DNA from: Leucobacter musarum subsp. musarum
GTDB lineage: Bacteria; Actinomycetota; Actinomycetes; Actinomycetales; Microbacteriaceae
DNA length: 64,000 nt
Direction of reading: 5' to 3'
Assembly: GCF_001273845.1 (NCBI RefSeq)
Contig: NZ_JHBW01000087.1
Location: forward strand, 558,001-622,000
Part shown: positions 28,751-37,629 of the stretch, in pieces
Layout: the number at the start of each line of letters is the position of its first letter
Position numbering within the stretch: the first letter of the stretch is position 1
Made by a program: the position numbers and the translations under genes
Notes under the pieces: generated by a model
Told to the model about the DNA's origin: nothing
Databases searched by the model: none
What the model saw: the letters and a program-made list of their open reading frames with translations, nothing else

Positions 28751-31700
28751 GTGCGTTGGAACAACTCAGAACTCCCCTGGAGCGAATTCGAACGGCGGCT
28801 TTCCGGGCGAGCTCCCGAGACTCCCCCCATATCCGAAACGTCGGAAGCATCCGACCGCATCGGCCCGGCCCGTCACCGCGCTGCGACACCCCACCCGCAT
28901 GACCCCACTGCGCCAGCGCCCGCACCGCACGTCCCGTACGCCGAGCTGCACGTCCATTCCCACTTCAGCTTTCTCGACGGCTCCTCTTCACCTGAAGCGC
29001 TCATGAGCGAGGCCGCCCGCCTCGGGTTGGAGGCGATCGCGCTCACCGACCACGATGGCTTCTACGGTGCCGCCGCATTCGCGGAAGCGGCAGAACTCGC
29101 CGCTCGGCGCCGCACGACATCGGCCGAGGCCGCAGCCTCAGATTCCGGCGACGCGAACGCACCCTCAGCATCGACTTCGACATCACCGCTCACCGTCTAC
29201 GGCGCAGAACTCTCGCTCGACCTCGACGCGCCGCAACTCGGCGCAGCGGACCCTCAGGGCACGCATCTCCTCGTGCTTGCGCGAGGCGCAGCCGGATATC
29301 ACCGGCTCGCCGCAGCGATCACCGAGGCGCAGCTGGGCGGAGGCGAGAAGGGGCGCCCGGTCTACGACCTCGAAGCCCTCGGCGCCGCGGGAGGCGGAGA
29401 ATGGGCGATCCTGACCGGCTGCCGCAAAGGAGCCGTGCGTCGCGCACTCAGCACCGCTGCGAACCGATCCGACGCCGAGGCGCGCGCTCGCGCGGAACTC
29501 GACCGCCTGACCGCCTTGTTCGGGCACGAAAACGTGCACGTGGAGATCTCCCACCACGGCCGCCCCGAAGACGACCTGCGCAACGAGCGCCTTACAGCGC
29601 TCGCGACCGAGCACGGACTCCCCACGCTCGTCACGGGCAACGTCCACTACGCGACGGCTGCACACGCGCCGCTCGCCGAATCCATGGCCGCGGTGCGCGC
29701 ACGCCGCAGCCTCGCAGAGCTCGACTCGCACCTCCCCGCGTCGGGCACCGCACATCTCCGCAGCGGAGCCGCGATGCTGCGAAGGTTCTCGCGCTTCCCA
29801 GATGCCGTCGCGCGCACAGTGCCGCTCGCGCGCGAACTCGCGTTCCCCCTGCGCGCCGCGAAACCGAAGCTCCCGAAGCTCGACGTCCCCGAGGGCCAGA
29901 CCCAGATGTCCTGGCTGCGCGCACTCGTATGGGCAGGCGCCGCGCAACGCTACGGCACCGACATGCCGCACGACCACCGCACACGCATCGAACGCGAGCT
30001 CGAAGTCATCGAGCAGAAAGACTTTCCCGGGTACTTCCTCATCGTTCACGACCTCGTGCGCGAGGCGCGCGATCGCGACATTCTCTGCCAGGGCCGTGGC
30101 TCGGCCGCGAACTCCGCTGTCTGCTACGTGCTCGGCATCACCTCGGTCGATTCGATCTTCTACAATCTTCCGTTCGAACGCTTCCTCTCGAGTCTGCGTG
30201 ACGAAGAGCCCGACATCGACGTCGACTTCGATTCCGAACGTCGCGAAGAGATCATCCAGTACGTGTACGAGCGATACGGCAGACGCAACGCCGCCCAGGT
30301 GGCGAACGTCATCACCTACCAGCCGAAGGCGGCGATCCGCGATGCGGCGAAAGCCCTCGGATACAGCGCGGGCCAGCAGCGCGCCTGGACGCGCGGGCTC
30401 GAGCGCAGTCGCACCATCACCGAAGACCCCGAGAGCCCGATTCCTCTCGCTGTGCAACGCCTCGCGCAGGCTTTCCAAAAAGCTCCGCGCCACCTCGGCA
30501 TCCACTCCGGCGGCATGGTGCTCACCGAGCGCCCCGTGGGCGAGGTCTGCCCCATCGAGCACGCGCGCATGGAGCATCGCACCGTGCTGCAATGGGACAA
30601 AGAGGGCTGCGAGACCATGGGGCTCGTCAAGTTCGACATGCTCGGCCTCGGCATCCTCAGTGCACTGCGCCACACCTTCGATCTCATCGCCGCCTCGACC
30701 GGCGAGCAGTGGACGTTCGACACCGTACCGAGAGAAGAGACCGGCGTGTACGACATGCTGTGCCGCGCCGACGCGATCGGGGTCTTCCAAGTCGAGAGCC
30801 GCGCACAGCTGAACACGCTGCCGCGTCTGCTGCCCCGCAAGTTCTACGACCTCGTCATCGAGATCGCGCTCATCCGCCCCGGGCCGATCCAAGGCGGGGC
30901 GGTGCACCCCTATCTGCGCCGCAAGAACGGACAAGAAGAGGTCACCTACCCCCACCCGAAACTCGTTCCGGTGCTCAAGCGCACGCTCGGGGTGCCGCTC
31001 TTCCAGGAGCAGCTCATGCAGATGGCAATGAACGTCGGTGGATGCAGCGGCGAAGACGCCGATCTGCTGCGCCGCTCCATGGGTTCCAAGCGCGGGCTCG
31101 AACGCATCGACAGCCTCAAGACGAAACTGTTCGAGGGCATGGCACGCAATGGCATCGTGGGCGATGAAGCGACGCGCATGTACGAGCAGATCGAAGCCTT
31201 CGCGGGCTTCGGTTTCGCAGAGAGCCATTCCATCAGCTTCGCGCTGATCGTCTACGTGAGCTCCTGGTGCAAACTGCACTACCCGGGCGCGTTTCTCGCG
31301 GGCCTGCTGCGGGCGCAACCCATGGGGTTCTACTCGACACGCTCACTCGTCGAAGACGCCCGCAGGCACGGCGTCGAAGTGCGCCCGCCCGACGTGCAGC
31401 ACTCGGGGGCGCTCTCGGGTCTCGAACCGCTTCACCCGATCGCGCCGCGCGGGTCGGCCATCAACGATGAGCAGGATCGCCGTGCGCCGACCGGGTCTGA
31501 CGAGTGCGTGGCAGCGCACCACCCTGCTCCCGGCCCATTCGACCGCGATGCGCCCGATACCAGCGCACTGCATCGCCGCGACGGGGCGTTCGCCGTGCGT
31601 CTCGGCCTCACCGAGATCCGCGGCATCGAACTCGAAACGGCTGAGCGCATCGCGCGCGCACGCGCCCGCGCTCCCTTCACCGATCTCGCCGACCTCGCCC

Positions 31701-32290
31701 GCCGCGCAGACCTCGACCGCACGCGTCTCGAAGCACTCGCCGCCGCCGGAGCGTGCGACGGGCTGGGGCTCGACCGCCGCGAGGCGCTCTGGGCCGCAGC
31801 CCCCGCAGCCGACAACCGCGAGCGCTTTCTCCCGGGCATCGCCGTACACGTGCAGCCGCCGCTGCTGCCGGTGCTCAGCACGGCGGAGCAGACCGCACTC
31901 GACCTGTGGACCACCGGAGTCGCCACCGGCACCCACCCGCTCGCACTGCTGCGCGACGGCCTCGACGCCCGCGGAGTCACCCGATCCGACCGCACCAAAC
32001 ACGCACCTCCCGGCAGCCTCGTCGAAGTCGCCGGCCTCGTCACGCACCGGCAGCGCCCGGGTACAGCGAGCGGTATTACGTTTTTGACGCTCGAAGACGA
32101 ATCGGGCACCGTGAACATCGTGACGTGGGCCCAGGTCTGGGCGCGCAACCGGCTAGTCGCGCGTTCCTCCCCCGCACTCATCATCCGCGGGGTGCTCGAG
32201 CGCTCGCCCGAGGGCGTGGTGAACGTGATCGCGCAGACGTTCGAGCCGCTCGCCGCACCGGTCGGCGTAGCCTCCCGGGATTTCCGGTGA
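28751..32290 (+). CDS. dnaE2: error-prone DNA polymerase DnaE2
   Basis: 1179 residues. Family start VRWNNSELPWSEFERRLSG. PHP domain with HVHSHFSFLDG (67-77) and ALTDHDGFYG; palm catalytic carboxylates in PDIDVDFDS (Asp488, Asp490); (HhH)2 region EIRGIELETAERIARAR; C-terminal OB fold (FLTLEDESGTVNIVTW). It performs translesion synthesis with ImuA/ImuB under SOS control. GTG at 28751 has GGAGA upstream; the frame open to 28559 overlaps imuB and is not used. 47 bp separate it from imuB. Confidence 0.95.
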   Translation: MRWNNSELPWSEFERRLSGRAPETPPISETSEASDRIGPARHRAATPHPHDPTAPAPAPHVPYAELHVHSHFSFLDGSSSPEALMSEAARLGLEAIALTDHDGFYGAAAFAEAAELAARRRTTSAEAAASDSGDANAPSASTSTSPLTVYGAELSLDLDAPQLGAADPQGTHLLVLARGAAGYHRLAAAITEAQLGGGEKGRPVYDLEALGAAGGGEWAILTGCRKGAVRRALSTAANRSDAEARARAELDRLTALFGHENVHVEISHHGRPEDDLRNERLTALATEHGLPTLVTGNVHYATAAHAPLAESMAAVRARRSLAELDSHLPASGTAHLRSGAAMLRRFSRFPDAVARTVPLARELAFPLRAAKPKLPKLDVPEGQTQMSWLRALVWAGAAQRYGTDMPHDHRTRIERELEVIEQKDFPGYFLIVHDLVREARDRDILCQGRGSAANSAVCYVLGITSVDSIFYNLPFERFLSSLRDEEPDIDVDFDSERREEIIQYVYERYGRRNAAQVANVITYQPKAAIRDAAKALGYSAGQQRAWTRGLERSRTITEDPESPIPLAVQRLAQAFQKAPRHLGIHSGGMVLTERPVGEVCPIEHARMEHRTVLQWDKEGCETMGLVKFDMLGLGILSALRHTFDLIAASTGEQWTFDTVPREETGVYDMLCRADAIGVFQVESRAQLNTLPRLLPRKFYDLVIEIALIRPGPIQGGAVHPYLRRKNGQEEVTYPHPKLVPVLKRTLGVPLFQEQLMQMAMNVGGCSGEDADLLRRSMGSKRGLERIDSLKTKLFEGMARNGIVGDEATRMYEQIEAFAGFGFAESHSISFALIVYVSSWCKLHYPGAFLAGLLRAQPMGFYSTRSLVEDARRHGVEVRPPDVQHSGALSGLEPLHPIAPRGSAINDEQDRRAPTGSDECVAAHHPAPGPFDRDAPDTSALHRRDGAFAVRLGLTEIRGIELETAERIARARARAPFTDLADLARRADLDRTRLEALAAAGACDGLGLDRREALWAAAPAADNRERFLPGIAVHVQPPLLPVLSTAEQTALDLWTTGVATGTHPLALLRDGLDARGVTRSDRTKHAPPGSLVEVAGLVTHRQRPGTASGITFLTLEDESGTVNIVTWAQVWARNRLVARSSPALIIRGVLERSPEGVVNVIAQTFEPLAAPVGVASRDFR

Positions 32291-32320
32291 GTGCGCTCCA
32301 CCGCCCCGGGTGGGCACCGG

Positions 32321-32326
32321 TATGCT
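32321..32326 (+). promoter_or_regulatory. -10 element of pncB, leaderless spacing
   Basis: TATGCT, six bases, then GTG at 32333, in the 42-bp gap after dnaE2. pncB therefore probably has its own promoter and is not only SOS-driven. Confidence 0.5.
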
Positions 32327-32332
32327 GGCGAC

Positions 32333-33649
32333 GTGCACACCTCGACGGCTCTGCTCACTGACCACTACGAATTGACTATGGTCGATGCCGCCCTGCAAGC
32401 GGGCACCGCGCATCGACGCAGCGTCTTCGAACTGTTCGCAAGGCGGCTCTCGGGCGCGCGGCGCTACGGCGTCGTCGCCGGCACCGGCCGGCTGCTCGAA
32501 GCCATCGAACAGTTCAGGTTCACCGATGCCGAACTCGACTTCCTGCGCGAGCAGAACGTCGTCAGCGCGCCGACGCTGGACTGGCTCGCTAATTTCCGCT
32601 TCAGCGGCAACATCTGGGGGTACCCCGAGGGCGAAGTGTTCTTCCCGGGGTCTCCGCTCATCACCGTCGAATCCACATTCGCCGAGGGAGTGCTGCTCGA
32701 AACTCTCGCGCTCAGCATGCTCAACTCTGACTCGGCCGTCGCAACCGCAGCGTCACGAATGAGCCACGCGGCAGGCGGCAAACCGCTCGCCGAGATGGGC
32801 TCCCGACGCACCGGCGAGCGCAGTGCCGTTGCCGCAGCCCGCGCCGCCTACATCGCCGGCTTCACCGCGACATCGAATCTCGAGGCCGGGCGCACCTACG
32901 GAATTCCGACGATGGGCACCGCCGCGCACAGCTTCACCCTGCTGCACGAGAGCGAACGCGACGCCTTCCAAGCTCAGGTCGATGCGCTCGGCGTCGGCAC
33001 GACACTGCTCGTCGACACCTACGACATCGATCAAGGGGTGCGCACCGCAATCGAGGTCGCGGGCACCGAGCTGGGGGCCGTACGCATCGACTCCGGGGAT
33101 CTGCCGATCGTCGTCGCTCACGTCCGCCGCCTGCTCGACGAGCTCGGCGCGACGCGCACCCGCATCACCGTCACGAACGATCTCGACGAGCACACCGTCG
33201 CGGCACTCGCTGCCTCCCCCGTCGACAGTTTCGGCGTCGGCACCTCTGTCGTCGTCGGCTCCGGCACGCCGACCATGGGCATGGTGTACAAGCTCGTCGC
33301 GCATGAGGACGCCTCGGGTGAGTGGGTCGCGGTTGCGAAGAAATCGGCCGATAAGGCATCTGTCGGGGGCCGCAAGAGCGTTCGACGCGCGCACAACGCG
33401 GCGGGAATCGCAACCGCCGAGCGCATCCTGCTCGGCGACGGGCCGGGAGGTGTCGTGGAAGGCACTGACGCCGATGGCCGCGCCGTGCTCGAACCTCTCG
33501 TCATCGCCGGTGAACTGGCCCCGGGACATACCGGCCACGCCGGCATCGTTGCCGCGCGCGAACGGCACCAGGCGCGACTCGCCGAGCTGCCCCCGGTGGC
33601 CATGAGCCTCACGCGGGGCGATCCCGCAATTCCGACCGAGTACCGCTAG
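32333..33649 (+). CDS. pncB: nicotinate phosphoribosyltransferase
   Basis: Makes nicotinate mononucleotide for NAD salvage. 438 residues. Motifs: STALLTDHYELTM at the N-terminus, SRMSHAAGGKPLAEMGSRR, TATSNLEAG, the phospho-His motif GTAAHSF, and DTYDIDQGV/RIDSGDL in the phosphoribosyl region. I start at GTG 32333; GTG at 32291 directly after the dnaE2 stop adds 14 residues not expected in the family. Confidence 0.93.
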   Translation: MHTSTALLTDHYELTMVDAALQAGTAHRRSVFELFARRLSGARRYGVVAGTGRLLEAIEQFRFTDAELDFLREQNVVSAPTLDWLANFRFSGNIWGYPEGEVFFPGSPLITVESTFAEGVLLETLALSMLNSDSAVATAASRMSHAAGGKPLAEMGSRRTGERSAVAAARAAYIAGFTATSNLEAGRTYGIPTMGTAAHSFTLLHESERDAFQAQVDALGVGTTLLVDTYDIDQGVRTAIEVAGTELGAVRIDSGDLPIVVAHVRRLLDELGATRTRITVTNDLDEHTVAALAASPVDSFGVGTSVVVGSGTPTMGMVYKLVAHEDASGEWVAVAKKSADKASVGGRKSVRRAHNAAGIATAERILLGDGPGGVVEGTDADGRAVLEPLVIAGELAPGHTGHAGIVAARERHQARLAELPPVAMSLTRGDPAIPTEYR

Positions 33650-33656
33650 TCGGCAC

Positions 33657-33716
33657 CGCAGATGAGTGTGGCCTCCGTTCCCCGAAACCGGGAAGCGGAG
33701 GCCACACTCATCTGTG
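33657..33716. terminator. bidirectional terminator between pncB and DUF3039
   Basis: A 19-bp perfect stem (GATGAGTGTGGCCTCCG plus flanking bases and the complement at 33696-33714). The stem continues after a one-base bulge through TTCCC/GGGAA to a seven-base loop. No U-tract. It can stop transcription from both convergent genes. Confidence 0.85.
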
Positions 33717-33724
33717 CATCGACG

Positions 33725-33997
33725 CTACTTCTTCATGCGTTCGAAGACTTTCTTGCAGTCGGGGCAGACGGGGAACTTCTCGGGGTCGCGCGAGGGGGTC
33801 CACTTCTTGCCGCAGAGGGCACGCACCGCTTTGCCGGTCACCGCTGATTCGAGGATCTTGTCTTTGGGGACATAATGCGAGAACCGCTCGTGATCGCCGT
33901 CTTCGATCTGCGCGTCTTCGAGCAGCTTCTCGAGCTCGCGATCGAGCACATCAGTGCCGCCTGCCGGGGATGAGTCGTTACGCGTGAAGATACCCAT
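33725..33997 (-). CDS. DUF3039 family protein
   Basis: 90 residues. The C-terminal half has a zinc-ribbon-like pair: LCGKKW and CPDCKKVFE. The N-terminal half is acidic (LEKLLEDAQIEDGDHERFSHYV). The family is actinobacterial with no known function. ATG at 33997 lies exactly six bases after TACACT. Confidence 0.88.
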   Translation of the reverse strand: MGIFTRNDSSPAGGTDVLDRELEKLLEDAQIEDGDHERFSHYVPKDKILESAVTGKAVRALCGKKWTPSRDPEKFPVCPDCKKVFERMKK

Positions 33998-34003
33998 GCG
34001 CTC

Positions 34004-34009
34004 AGTGTA
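34004..34009 (-). promoter_or_regulatory. -10 element of the DUF3039 gene, leaderless spacing
   Basis: TACACT on the minus strand, six bases, then ATG. Same hexamer and spacing as ligA. Confidence 0.5.
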
Positions 34010-34059
34010 CTCCGCCGAACTGCCCGCGCGAACGGCCCTGAAGCTGGCCGTACTCGCGT

Positions 34060-35631
34060 TCAGTCGAAGACTTGCGTGACCGCGATGAGCTCAGGGCCGC
34101 TGCGGTCGAAGAGCCAGCCGCCGATTACGACACCGAGCACGAGCACGATGATGCCGTAGACGATGCCGAACCCGAGCGCCCATATGTTCGTGAAGAACTC
34201 GACGTCGATGATCGCCTGCACCGCGAACCAGACCGGAGGCACTGAGAACGCCAGAGCGAGCACCATCGAGAGCGTTTGCGCGAGGCCCGAGCCTGAGCCC
34301 GACCACTGCGGCTGCACGAACGGGCTGTCGCCGGGCCGCGTCGCCGGGTACGGAGAGAGCACCGAGAAGACGCTGGAGATCGCGGCCGCGGCGAACAGCA
34401 CACCGAGGTTCATACCGACGACCGCCGGCAGCACTCGCCAGTCGCCGAACACCGTGACCGTAATGCTCGAGCCGATGACCGCGGTGGGCACCCCGATCAT
34501 GAGCACGGGGGCGAGTCTCCCGGCTCGGTCAGCACGGCCGCGTGTGCCGCTGGCCACGTGCTCCCAGATCGCCGTGGAATCCATGGCGACGTCGTTATGC
34601 TGCGACCACCCCAGCAGCAGGAGCACCACGGGCAGCGGAATGAGCGCCAGCATCCGCAGGTCGGCGCCTGCGACCGCGAAGGCGACCAGCATCAGCACGG
34701 GAGCGAGGGGGATCGCGAAGAGCGCGACCCGATAGCGGGGGTCGCGCGACCAGTAGGTCAGCTGTCGAGCGGCAATCACCTGGGCAGGACGAGCGGCGAA
34801 GCGTTCGAACCACCCCAGGCCGCTGCGGGCGACTCCCGGAGCCAGCGGTCGTTCGATTCGCTGCACGGCAAGTGCGACGAGCGGGAACCAGATCGCGAGT
34901 AGCACCACGGATGCGGCGGCGCTGACGCCGAGCAGCGTGAGCGCAGCCGACTGATCACCGCTCGCGGCAGCATCTATCGCCGCGAACGGCGCCCCAAACG
35001 GAGTCCAGGTCAGTACCCGGCCGGCTTGTTCGGCCGTGGCGATTCCCCCTGCACCGAACAGTGTGGCGCCCGCGAACACCGCCAGCGGCAGCAACGCGAC
35101 GAGCAGCACAGACCCCGCCGTGCGCAGCGCCCCCGCAAATCGCTCTCCGGCGATGAGGCGAGATATCAGCGAGACGACGCGCACGCTGCACAGGGCGAAT
35201 ACGGCGATGAGAATGAGTGCGGCCGGAGCGACCCAACCGGCAGCGTTCCACTCGGGGCGCAGCACGCCGAGCGCCGTCATCCAGATCACGAGCAGGAAAA
35301 ACGGCCACGTGAGCACGGTAGAGACCAGCAGCCCATTGGCGATGGCGCCCGACCCTGCAGGGAACTGGGCGAGCTGACGCGGATCGAGCGCCCGGCGATT
35401 CTCGAAGAACGGCACCAGGAATACGGCCGCAAGCACGATGGAGCCCACGAGGAGATCAATGCGATCGAGCTCGCTCGACGAGTTCGCGAGCAGACGCGGC
35501 AGCACTGCGAGCGCGACCGCTCCCAGTGCCAGGAGCAGGAAGATCGCGAACGTGCGGAACGCAGCCCCGAACCCTCCGCGGAAGCTGCCACCCAGCAGTG
35601 CTACTCGGAGTCGGAAGAGCCGGAGAGCCAT
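34060..35631 (-). CDS. ABC exporter membrane protein (ABC-2 like)
   Basis: 523 residues with about a dozen hydrophobic segments in two halves, separated by a soluble stretch (FERFAARPAQVIAARQLTYW). There is no ATPase motif. It overlaps the 3' end of the upstream ATPase gene by 31 bp and is its obvious partner. The substrate is unknown; related actinobacterial pairs are annotated only as 'ABC transporter permease'. Confidence 0.82.
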   Translation of the reverse strand: MALRLFRLRVALLGGSFRGGFGAAFRTFAIFLLLALGAVALAVLPRLLANSSSELDRIDLLVGSIVLAAVFLVPFFENRRALDPRQLAQFPAGSGAIANGLLVSTVLTWPFFLLVIWMTALGVLRPEWNAAGWVAPAALILIAVFALCSVRVVSLISRLIAGERFAGALRTAGSVLLVALLPLAVFAGATLFGAGGIATAEQAGRVLTWTPFGAPFAAIDAAASGDQSAALTLLGVSAAASVVLLAIWFPLVALAVQRIERPLAPGVARSGLGWFERFAARPAQVIAARQLTYWSRDPRYRVALFAIPLAPVLMLVAFAVAGADLRMLALIPLPVVLLLLGWSQHNDVAMDSTAIWEHVASGTRGRADRAGRLAPVLMIGVPTAVIGSSITVTVFGDWRVLPAVVGMNLGVLFAAAAISSVFSVLSPYPATRPGDSPFVQPQWSGSGSGLAQTLSMVLALAFSVPPVWFAVQAIIDVEFFTNIWALGFGIVYGIIVLVLGVVIGGWLFDRSGPELIAVTQVFD

Positions 35632-36764
35632 TCGAGCCCCTTCTTCGCATCGCTGATTCCGGTGAGCTGCACGAAGCGCTCTTCCAAGCTGAGACCGTCG
35701 CGCACCGCGTCGACGGTGCCCTGAGCAATGACGCTGCCATCCACGATGATCGACACGTGGTCGCAGACGCGCTGGATGAGATCGAGGCTGTGGCTCGACA
35801 TGACCACGCTGCCACCGCCGGAAACGTACTTCTCGAGAATCTCGGTCACATTGGCGGCAGAAACCGGGTCGATCGCTTCGAACGGCTCATCGAGCACCAG
35901 CACCTCGGGCGCATGAATCATCGAGCAGGCAAGCGCGATCTTCTTCTGCATGCCAGCCGAGTAATCGGAGACCAGTCGACCGAGCGCGCTCTCCAGGCCG
36001 AAGGCTTCCGCGAGCTCAGCCGAGCGTTGCGCGACGGCGGCCTCGGGGACGCCGTGCAACACGCCGCTGTAGTAAAGCAGCTGGGCACCCGTGAGTCGGT
36101 CGAAGAGCCGCAGGCGGTCGGGCAGCGTTCCGATGAGGCGTTTCGCGGCGGGGCCATCGGTCCAGACATCGACGCCGCCCACCGTGACGCGGCCGGAGGT
36201 CGGTCGCAGCAGTCCGCTGATCATCGATAGCGTCGTGGTCTTTCCGGCACCGTTCGGGCCGACGAAGCCCGTGAACGAGCCTGCGTGCACGTCGATCGAG
36301 ACGTCACCCGCGGCCACCAAGGAGCCGTAAGTCTTCGTCAGCATCTCGGTGCGCAGTACTACCGGGTTCTGCTCGGCAATCCGACCGCGCTCGCGCGCCC
36401 GAACGACCGAAGGCACGGGCACCTGAATGCGCCCGGTGCGCGGTGCACGGGGTTCTTCTGCTGCAGCCTGCGTCGTTTCCGTCGGCGCCGCGGGGGCGCT
36501 TTCGGGCCGCGTTGCCTGCACATTCACAGCTTCGGTGGGCGCGGAAGCATCGTCGAAGCCCGCATTCGGGGCATCACCGGAGGTTCCGACGCCCGGGTAC
36601 GGCGCCTGACTCACCGGGTGCATTCCGCCGGAAGCGCGGCTCGGTCGCACGCGCGAGCCCCCCGCTCCGGGGTTGACGGAATCGCCGATTGCCGTCTCTT
36701 CGCCGGGCATCGACCCCCCTTGCGGTTCGGGCACGGGCATGGCTGACGGAGTTACGGGCGGCAC
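35601..36764 (-). CDS. ABC transporter ATP-binding protein with long N-terminal extension
   Basis: 387 residues. The ATPase domain starts near residue 140: Walker A GPNGAGKTTT, signature YSAGMQKK, Walker B VLVLDEPFEAID, H-loop MSSHSLD. The first 130 or so residues are a Pro/Ala/Glu-rich, apparently disordered cytoplasmic extension, unusual for this family. The start is uncertain: GTG 36764 has TAAATT seven bases upstream; ATG 36740 is the alternative and shortens the tail by eight residues. Powers the permease encoded downstream. Confidence 0.85.
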   Translation of the reverse strand: MPPVTPSAMPVPEPQGGSMPGEETAIGDSVNPGAGGSRVRPSRASGGMHPVSQAPYPGVGTSGDAPNAGFDDASAPTEAVNVQATRPESAPAAPTETTQAAAEEPRAPRTGRIQVPVPSVVRARERGRIAEQNPVVLRTEMLTKTYGSLVAAGDVSIDVHAGSFTGFVGPNGAGKTTTLSMISGLLRPTSGRVTVGGVDVWTDGPAAKRLIGTLPDRLRLFDRLTGAQLLYYSGVLHGVPEAAVAQRSAELAEAFGLESALGRLVSDYSAGMQKKIALACSMIHAPEVLVLDEPFEAIDPVSAANVTEILEKYVSGGGSVVMSSHSLDLIQRVCDHVSIIVDGSVIAQGTVDAVRDGLSLEERFVQLTGISDAKKGLEWLSGSSDSE

Positions 36765-36771
36765 GGGATCT

Positions 36772-36777
36772 AATTTA
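36772..36777 (-). promoter_or_regulatory. possible -10 element of the ABC ATPase gene
   Basis: TAAATT on the minus strand, seven bases before GTG 36764, in a short divergent promoter region shared with the polymer exporter. Confidence 0.35.
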
Positions 36778-36827
36778 GCAAAACATCTGGCCCGCCCGTG
36801 ATGGCCTCGCCGAAGCTCGAGAAGCGG

Positions 36828-36833
36828 CAGAAT
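36828..36833 (+). promoter_or_regulatory. possible -10 element of the Wzm-like permease gene
   Basis: CAGAAT, six bases, then GTG 36840. It supports that start over GTG/ATG at 36798/36801. Confidence 0.35.
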
Positions 36834-36839
36834 AGCGGT

Positions 36840-37628
36840 GTGACTTCTGCACCCCACCATCGCCCCTCGCGCGCCAGCGCGTGGTCGTCGCTGTGGCTCC
36901 TCACCCGGCGCGACTTGAAGGTGCGCTATTCCACTTCACTGCTCGGGTACCTGTGGTCGATTCTCGATCCGCTACTCATGAGCCTGATCTACTGGTTCGT
37001 ATTCACGCAGGTCTTCAATCGCACGGTCGGCGAACAGCCCTACATCGTCTTCCTACTCACGGCGATGCTGCCCTGGGTGTGGGTCAACGGTGCGATCACC
37101 GATTCCACGAAGGCATTCCTGCGCGACGTGAAACTCGTGCGCTCGGTTGCACTCCCCCGGTGGATCTGGGTGGGACGCATCGTGTGTTCGAAGGGCATCG
37201 AGTTTCTCCTCAGTCTCCCCGTGCTGGCCGCGTTCGCGATCTTTACGGGCGCCCAGGTCACCTGGGAGATTGTGCTCCTGCCGGTCGCGGTGATCCTGCT
37301 CGCAGTACTCACCCTCGGCGTCGGCTTGATCATCGCCCCGCTCGTCGTCTTCTTCCGTGACCTCGAGCGCGCCACGAAGCTCGTGCTGCGCGTCCTCTTC
37401 TACGCATCACCGATCATTTACGGCGCTTCGGATCTGCCGCACTTCGCGCAGCCGCTCGCCTGGATCAACCCACTCTCGGGCATCTTCGCGATGTTCCGGG
37501 CCGGATTTTTCCCCGATCAGATCAACTGGCCGCTCATGGCGGTCTCCACCGTGCTCACGTTCGTGTTTCTGGGCATCGGCATCATCGTCTTCCGCCGCAC
37601 CATCGGCGGCGTGTTGAAGGAGCTGTGA
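36840..37628 (+). CDS. polysaccharide/teichoic-acid ABC exporter permease (Wzm/TagG-like)
   Basis: 262 residues, six membrane segments. ABC-2 family motifs: LLTRRDLKVRYSTSLLGYLW in the interface helix before the first membrane segment, RDVKLVRSVALPRW, and FFRDLERATKL. Exports a lipid-linked polymer together with the ATPase one base downstream. The start is uncertain: GTG 36840 or 36798/36801, which would add 13-14 residues. Confidence 0.87.
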   Translation: MTSAPHHRPSRASAWSSLWLLTRRDLKVRYSTSLLGYLWSILDPLLMSLIYWFVFTQVFNRTVGEQPYIVFLLTAMLPWVWVNGAITDSTKAFLRDVKLVRSVALPRWIWVGRIVCSKGIEFLLSLPVLAAFAIFTGAQVTWEIVLLPVAVILLAVLTLGVGLIIAPLVVFFRDLERATKLVLRVLFYASPIIYGASDLPHFAQPLAWINPLSGIFAMFRAGFFPDQINWPLMAVSTVLTFVFLGIGIIVFRRTIGGVLKEL

Positions 37629-37629
37629 C

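Noticed and set aside
27585-28925. 446-residue open frame antisense to imuB
   Set aside because: Shadow of imuB; composition is Arg/Ser/Ala-rich with no recognisable domain.
29183-31318. 711-residue open frame antisense to dnaE2
   Set aside because: Dense high-GC shadow frame without family motifs or ribosome-binding site; dnaE2 on the other strand has every expected motif.
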